Under the pieces are notes generated by a model. It was given only the letters and a program-made list of their open reading frames with translations, was not told the origin of the DNA and made no database searches. This document shows, piece by piece, positions 61,799 through 64,000 of a stretch of DNA of 64,000 nucleotides (its first letter is position 1; each line of letters opens with the position of its first letter). The position numbers and the translations under genes are program-made. This stretch comes from Micropterus salmoides. Lineage: Eukaryota; Chordata; Actinopteri; Centrarchiformes; Centrarchidae. The stretch spans positions 5,032,183-5,096,182 of the forward strand of contig NW_024041484.1 in the NCBI RefSeq assembly GCF_014851395.1, written 5' to 3'.

Positions 61799-62266
61799 TC
61801 ACGCAACATTAGGCGAGCTGCGGACGGTCTTCTGGCCGGGCATCTGCACGACCAGCAGCTGCTGCTTCTGCCGGGTGGACTTGACGGCCAGGATCGCCTG
61901 CCGGTTCTTGTACTGGACCATCTGCAAGGTGATCTCCGCGTTCCAGCCCTCGTCCTGCGGGCACCTGAAGTCGATCTCCTTCCCCTCGGTCATCACCACC
62001 GTGAAGTACACGTACTTGCCCTTCCGCTCCACGCAGTCCACCGTCTTCATGTTGGCGAAGTGCAGCTCCTTGACTTTGCCCGCGTCCCCGCCGCCGTGGT
62101 GCGGCTGGTGGTGCTGCGGCTGGTCGTGCTGCTTGGGAGGCAGCAGCAGCACGCCGTCCTCGGTCAGGACGCAGTGCTTCTTCTTCCAGAGCTGCAGCAG
62201 CCCGTCGCTCCGCTTCTCCAGCAGACCCTCCTTGAACACCTTCCTCCCGTTTTCCAGCATCTTCAT
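61799..62266 (-). CDS. phlda1: pleckstrin homology-like domain family A member 1
   Basis: A 155-residue, almost pure PH-domain protein that binds phosphoinositide membranes and, in mammals, acts as a stress- and growth-factor-induced regulator of apoptosis and Akt signalling (family knowledge). Residues 11-34 contain FKEGLLEKRSDGLLQLWKKK, the PH start shared by PHLDA1. Residues 45-63 form a His/Gln/Gly-rich loop. Residues 65-130 contain KELHFANMKTVDCVERKGKY, EIDFRCPQDEGWNAEITLQM and VQYKNRQAILAVKSTRQKQQ. These match PHLDA1 better than PHLDA2 or PHLDA3. The tail VRSSPNVA resembles the PHLDA1 C-terminus, but the long Pro-Gln/Pro-His repeats and the long N-terminal extension of mammalian PHLDA1 are absent. 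An in-frame TGA four codons upstream fixes the ATG; a second ATG follows two codons later. GC-rich, unlike its AT-rich surroundings. Single coding exon. Confidence 0.93.
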   Translation of the reverse strand: MKMLENGRKVFKEGLLEKRSDGLLQLWKKKHCVLTEDGVLLLPPKQHDQPQHHQPHHGGGDAGKVKELHFANMKTVDCVERKGKYVYFTVVMTEGKEIDFRCPQDEGWNAEITLQMVQYKNRQAILAVKSTRQKQQLLVVQMPGQKTVRSSPNVA

Positions 62267-62560
62267 CTGAACGCTTCAGGCTTCCACCTCCCCGGCTGCT
62301 CGGCTGCACGGACGGACTGACAGATGGACTGCTGTCTCTCCCGGAGCAGGTGAAGGCATGAGACGCTGCTGTGACTGCGGCGGTGAGAGTAGTGCTGGTT
62401 GTAGCGAGGAGGCTGCCTGCCTGTCTGCTTGTCTGGCAGCTGGTCACAGTGTGTGTGAGTTGTTTGGGGGCAGGAGGGGTGTTCCGGAGAGGTGCACCGC
62501 CCCCCTCAGCGGCACCCAGCTTTCTGAGACACAGTAACAACCATGAATTTAAAAATTTGA
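62267..62560 (-). promoter_or_regulatory. probable 5'UTR and promoter-proximal region of phlda1
   Basis: GC-rich sequence directly upstream of the phlda1 ATG changes sharply to AT-rich DNA beyond about 62540. The GC block likely holds the 5'UTR and start site. I see no unambiguous TATA or CCAAT box to fix the start. The 243-codon frame at 61809-62540 runs through this block and phlda1 in another frame and is not called as a gene. Confidence 0.35.
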
Positions 62561-63374
62561 CAGCTACTTAATTATTTTGAAATTTGGATTTAGCATTTAT
62601 TAAGAGCACGTTCCAAATTCTGCAAGTACTTTATTACTATAATTCAAATAAGTGATTTGCAAAGTATTCCTAGTTTGCACCTTGGTTGTTTCTAAACGTT
62701 AGTGTATGTGGAGTAATCCAGTCGTTTGATAATTCATGTTTTCCTTAAGTATAATTTTGAGTGCAGGTCGTTAATGGTATTTTACATTTTTTAAATTAAC
62801 GATCTGAATGCTTCTTCCGCCCCTAGTAGCGTGGCATCAGTTCCCGCTACATTATCTAGTGTTTTATTATGATCACCTGCATGTGTATGAACAGCCTTGT
62901 CTGTACTATGGTTGAGGCGTTTTAACTTTTACCAGGCAAACCGATCAAGTCTCTCCTCAGGCGATCTTAACAGCTACCATCTGAGCTGTAGTGCGTTTGA
63001 AGTCATTCCACTTTTAATTAGTATCAGTTACTGCCCTCTCTAGGGTAAAGTCTATATAACTGTTCTCTCGGGGTTAAGATGGTATTCGATGTGGTCATTT
63101 ATTATCAATTAGTTATTACAAACCATATTCCCTGTGGGAGGTCAAGTTTATTGTACAATCTCACAGCAATGGCGCCCTCTACTGGCGTCTTGTTGGCCAA
63201 ATAAAATGGTCTGAACTACCGGTCCATGGATCAGCAGCTTGTATTGTTTAATTTGTATAAATAAATATGATGGAGGAATACACGCGTTTAGTTGTAATAA
63301 GAAAATTAATTTGTGTGATGCAAAAAATTATTCCAAGAACACAAATTTAATAAAAAAATAAACACTTAACCATA
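62561..63374. other. no gene recognised
   Basis: AT-rich sequence between phlda1 and the possible next transcript end. Nothing supported. Confidence 0.4.
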
Positions 63375-64000
63375 TTAGACATGTTGAACCAATTTATTCA
63401 TGAACATACACGTACAGTTATTGAGTACATTAGTATTTTTGTAGCATAGCGTTTTGCCTTGACAACAGCTGCTCAGAAGGACCCTACAGAAACCCTTTCA
63501 CATCCTTTCCCAATAAACATGATCTGAATACTCCCTGCAGAATGAGAGGTACCCTGGCTCTCCACAGTAGATGCGATGCTGCCTAACGCAACCAACACTT
63601 TGCTGTTTTCACAACTAAAAAGGCATTAATAGACAGAGAGGCTACGGTTTCTTCTCGGTCCCCCTTCTGGCTTTAAGTATTGCTCTGACATGCTTCCCTG
63701 TGGCCTTCTGGGTAACAAAGGAATGGGTTTGGGGTAGGGAGGAGGGTGGTGGGTCACTGACAAACACAATGGCCTTATCACACTTCCCCTCTTTCTTTCA
63801 CAGTGATAAAAAAAATAATAACCAAGACCTCAGGGGCTGGGTTGAGGTCCGTGAGAGTCACCTGACCAGTCTCAAATAGGCAACACAAGAGGTAAACGTC
63901 AAACTGATGAGAAAAGGGGGCATAGGGTGAACCTGACATGTCCACAGACTCTAAAACCTGGTTTGGCCTTTCCTTGTCATGTGCTGTGCTACGTCTGCCC
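63375..64000 (-). other. possible 3' end of a minus-strand gene entering from the right
   Basis: On the minus strand AATAAA (63392-63397 on the plus as TTTATT) could end a transcript near 63375. Upstream, a frame ending at TAG (63642-63644) reads DKAIVFVSDPPPSSLPQTHS and GKHVRAILKARRGTEKKP. It is open from about 63794, just after a pyrimidine-rich stretch with AG. A second frame, open from the window edge to about 63783, reads SGSPYAPFSHQFDVYLLCC and LTDLNPAPEVL. I recognise neither. In mammals the neighbour of PHLDA1 is NAP1L1, but these residues do not match what I know of it. Coding status unproven. Confidence 0.25.

Noticed and set aside
61776..62270. 164-codon plus-strand frame antisense to phlda1
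   Set aside because: Antisense shadow of a GC-rich coding region; Cys/Ser-rich with no conserved pattern.
1..64000. tRNA genes, rRNA genes, CRISPR arrays, or LTR retroviruses
   Set aside because: No cloverleaf-like gene beyond the tRNA-derived SINE promoters, no regular spaced repeats, and no gag, protease, integrase or LTR pair seen.

Overview
The window looks like nuclear DNA of a spiny-rayed (acanthomorph) teleost fish. It is AT-rich and mostly non-coding, full of long GT/CA microsatellites, and carries fish-typical retroelements: L2/Maui-like and Rex1-like LINEs and a tRNA-derived SINE. Dispersed DNA-transposon families typical of percomorph genomes are also present. The organism call is inference from repeat content and from one recognisable gene; no species is claimed.

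Only one host gene is supported with confidence: phlda1 (pleckstrin homology-like domain family A member 1), single coding exon, minus strand, 61799-62266. An in-frame stop just upstream of its ATG fixes the start, and a plausible 3'UTR splice donor lies about 40 bases past its stop. To its right, the minus strand at 63370-64000 has a poly(A) signal and two open frames. These may be the 3' end of the next gene, which I could not identify. A possible broken gene fragment lies at 55892-56190.

Layout. 0.3-6.7 kb: a stack of DNA transposons (an 8-bp-TSD hAT element, a second hAT-like remnant, a GACTCGAG-type terminal-repeat element with internal tandem repeats, a TTAA-flanked element) and a LINE 3' end carrying a minisatellite. 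7.4-11.4 kb: a dispersed repeat, then a degenerate hAT-Charlie-like element with readable BED-finger and transposase pieces. 13.3-16.9 kb: a tandem repeat of about 165 bp, a GT array, and one DNA element nested in another. 17-23.9 kb: mostly featureless. 23.9-29.2 kb: dispersed repeats, a 40-copy GT array and a precise Charlie-like hAT insertion. 30.2-33.0 kb: a broken L2-like LINE split by a SINE. 34.2-35.5 kb: a polypurine-biased stretch. 37.0-38.1 kb: an element with terminal inverted repeats of about 100 bp. 42-45.8 kb: microsatellites, a fold-back and a three-level transposon nest with a Harbinger-like 868-bp element. 47-51.4 kb: SINE, dispersed repeats and a long L2/CR1-like LINE (minus). 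53.9-55.7 kb: a Rex1-like LINE (plus). 57.9-58.6 kb: an inverted copy of the repeat at 23.9 kb. 61.8-64 kb: phlda1 and its flank.

The genes do not form an operon or system. The window is essentially a repeat-filled intergenic region beside phlda1. No CRISPR, phage, bacterial or clearly novel molecular system was seen. The most useful results are exact transposon boundaries with target-site duplications, insertion order in the nests, and two short unexplained coding-like stretches. All similarity calls are from reading the sequence; no database search was run.
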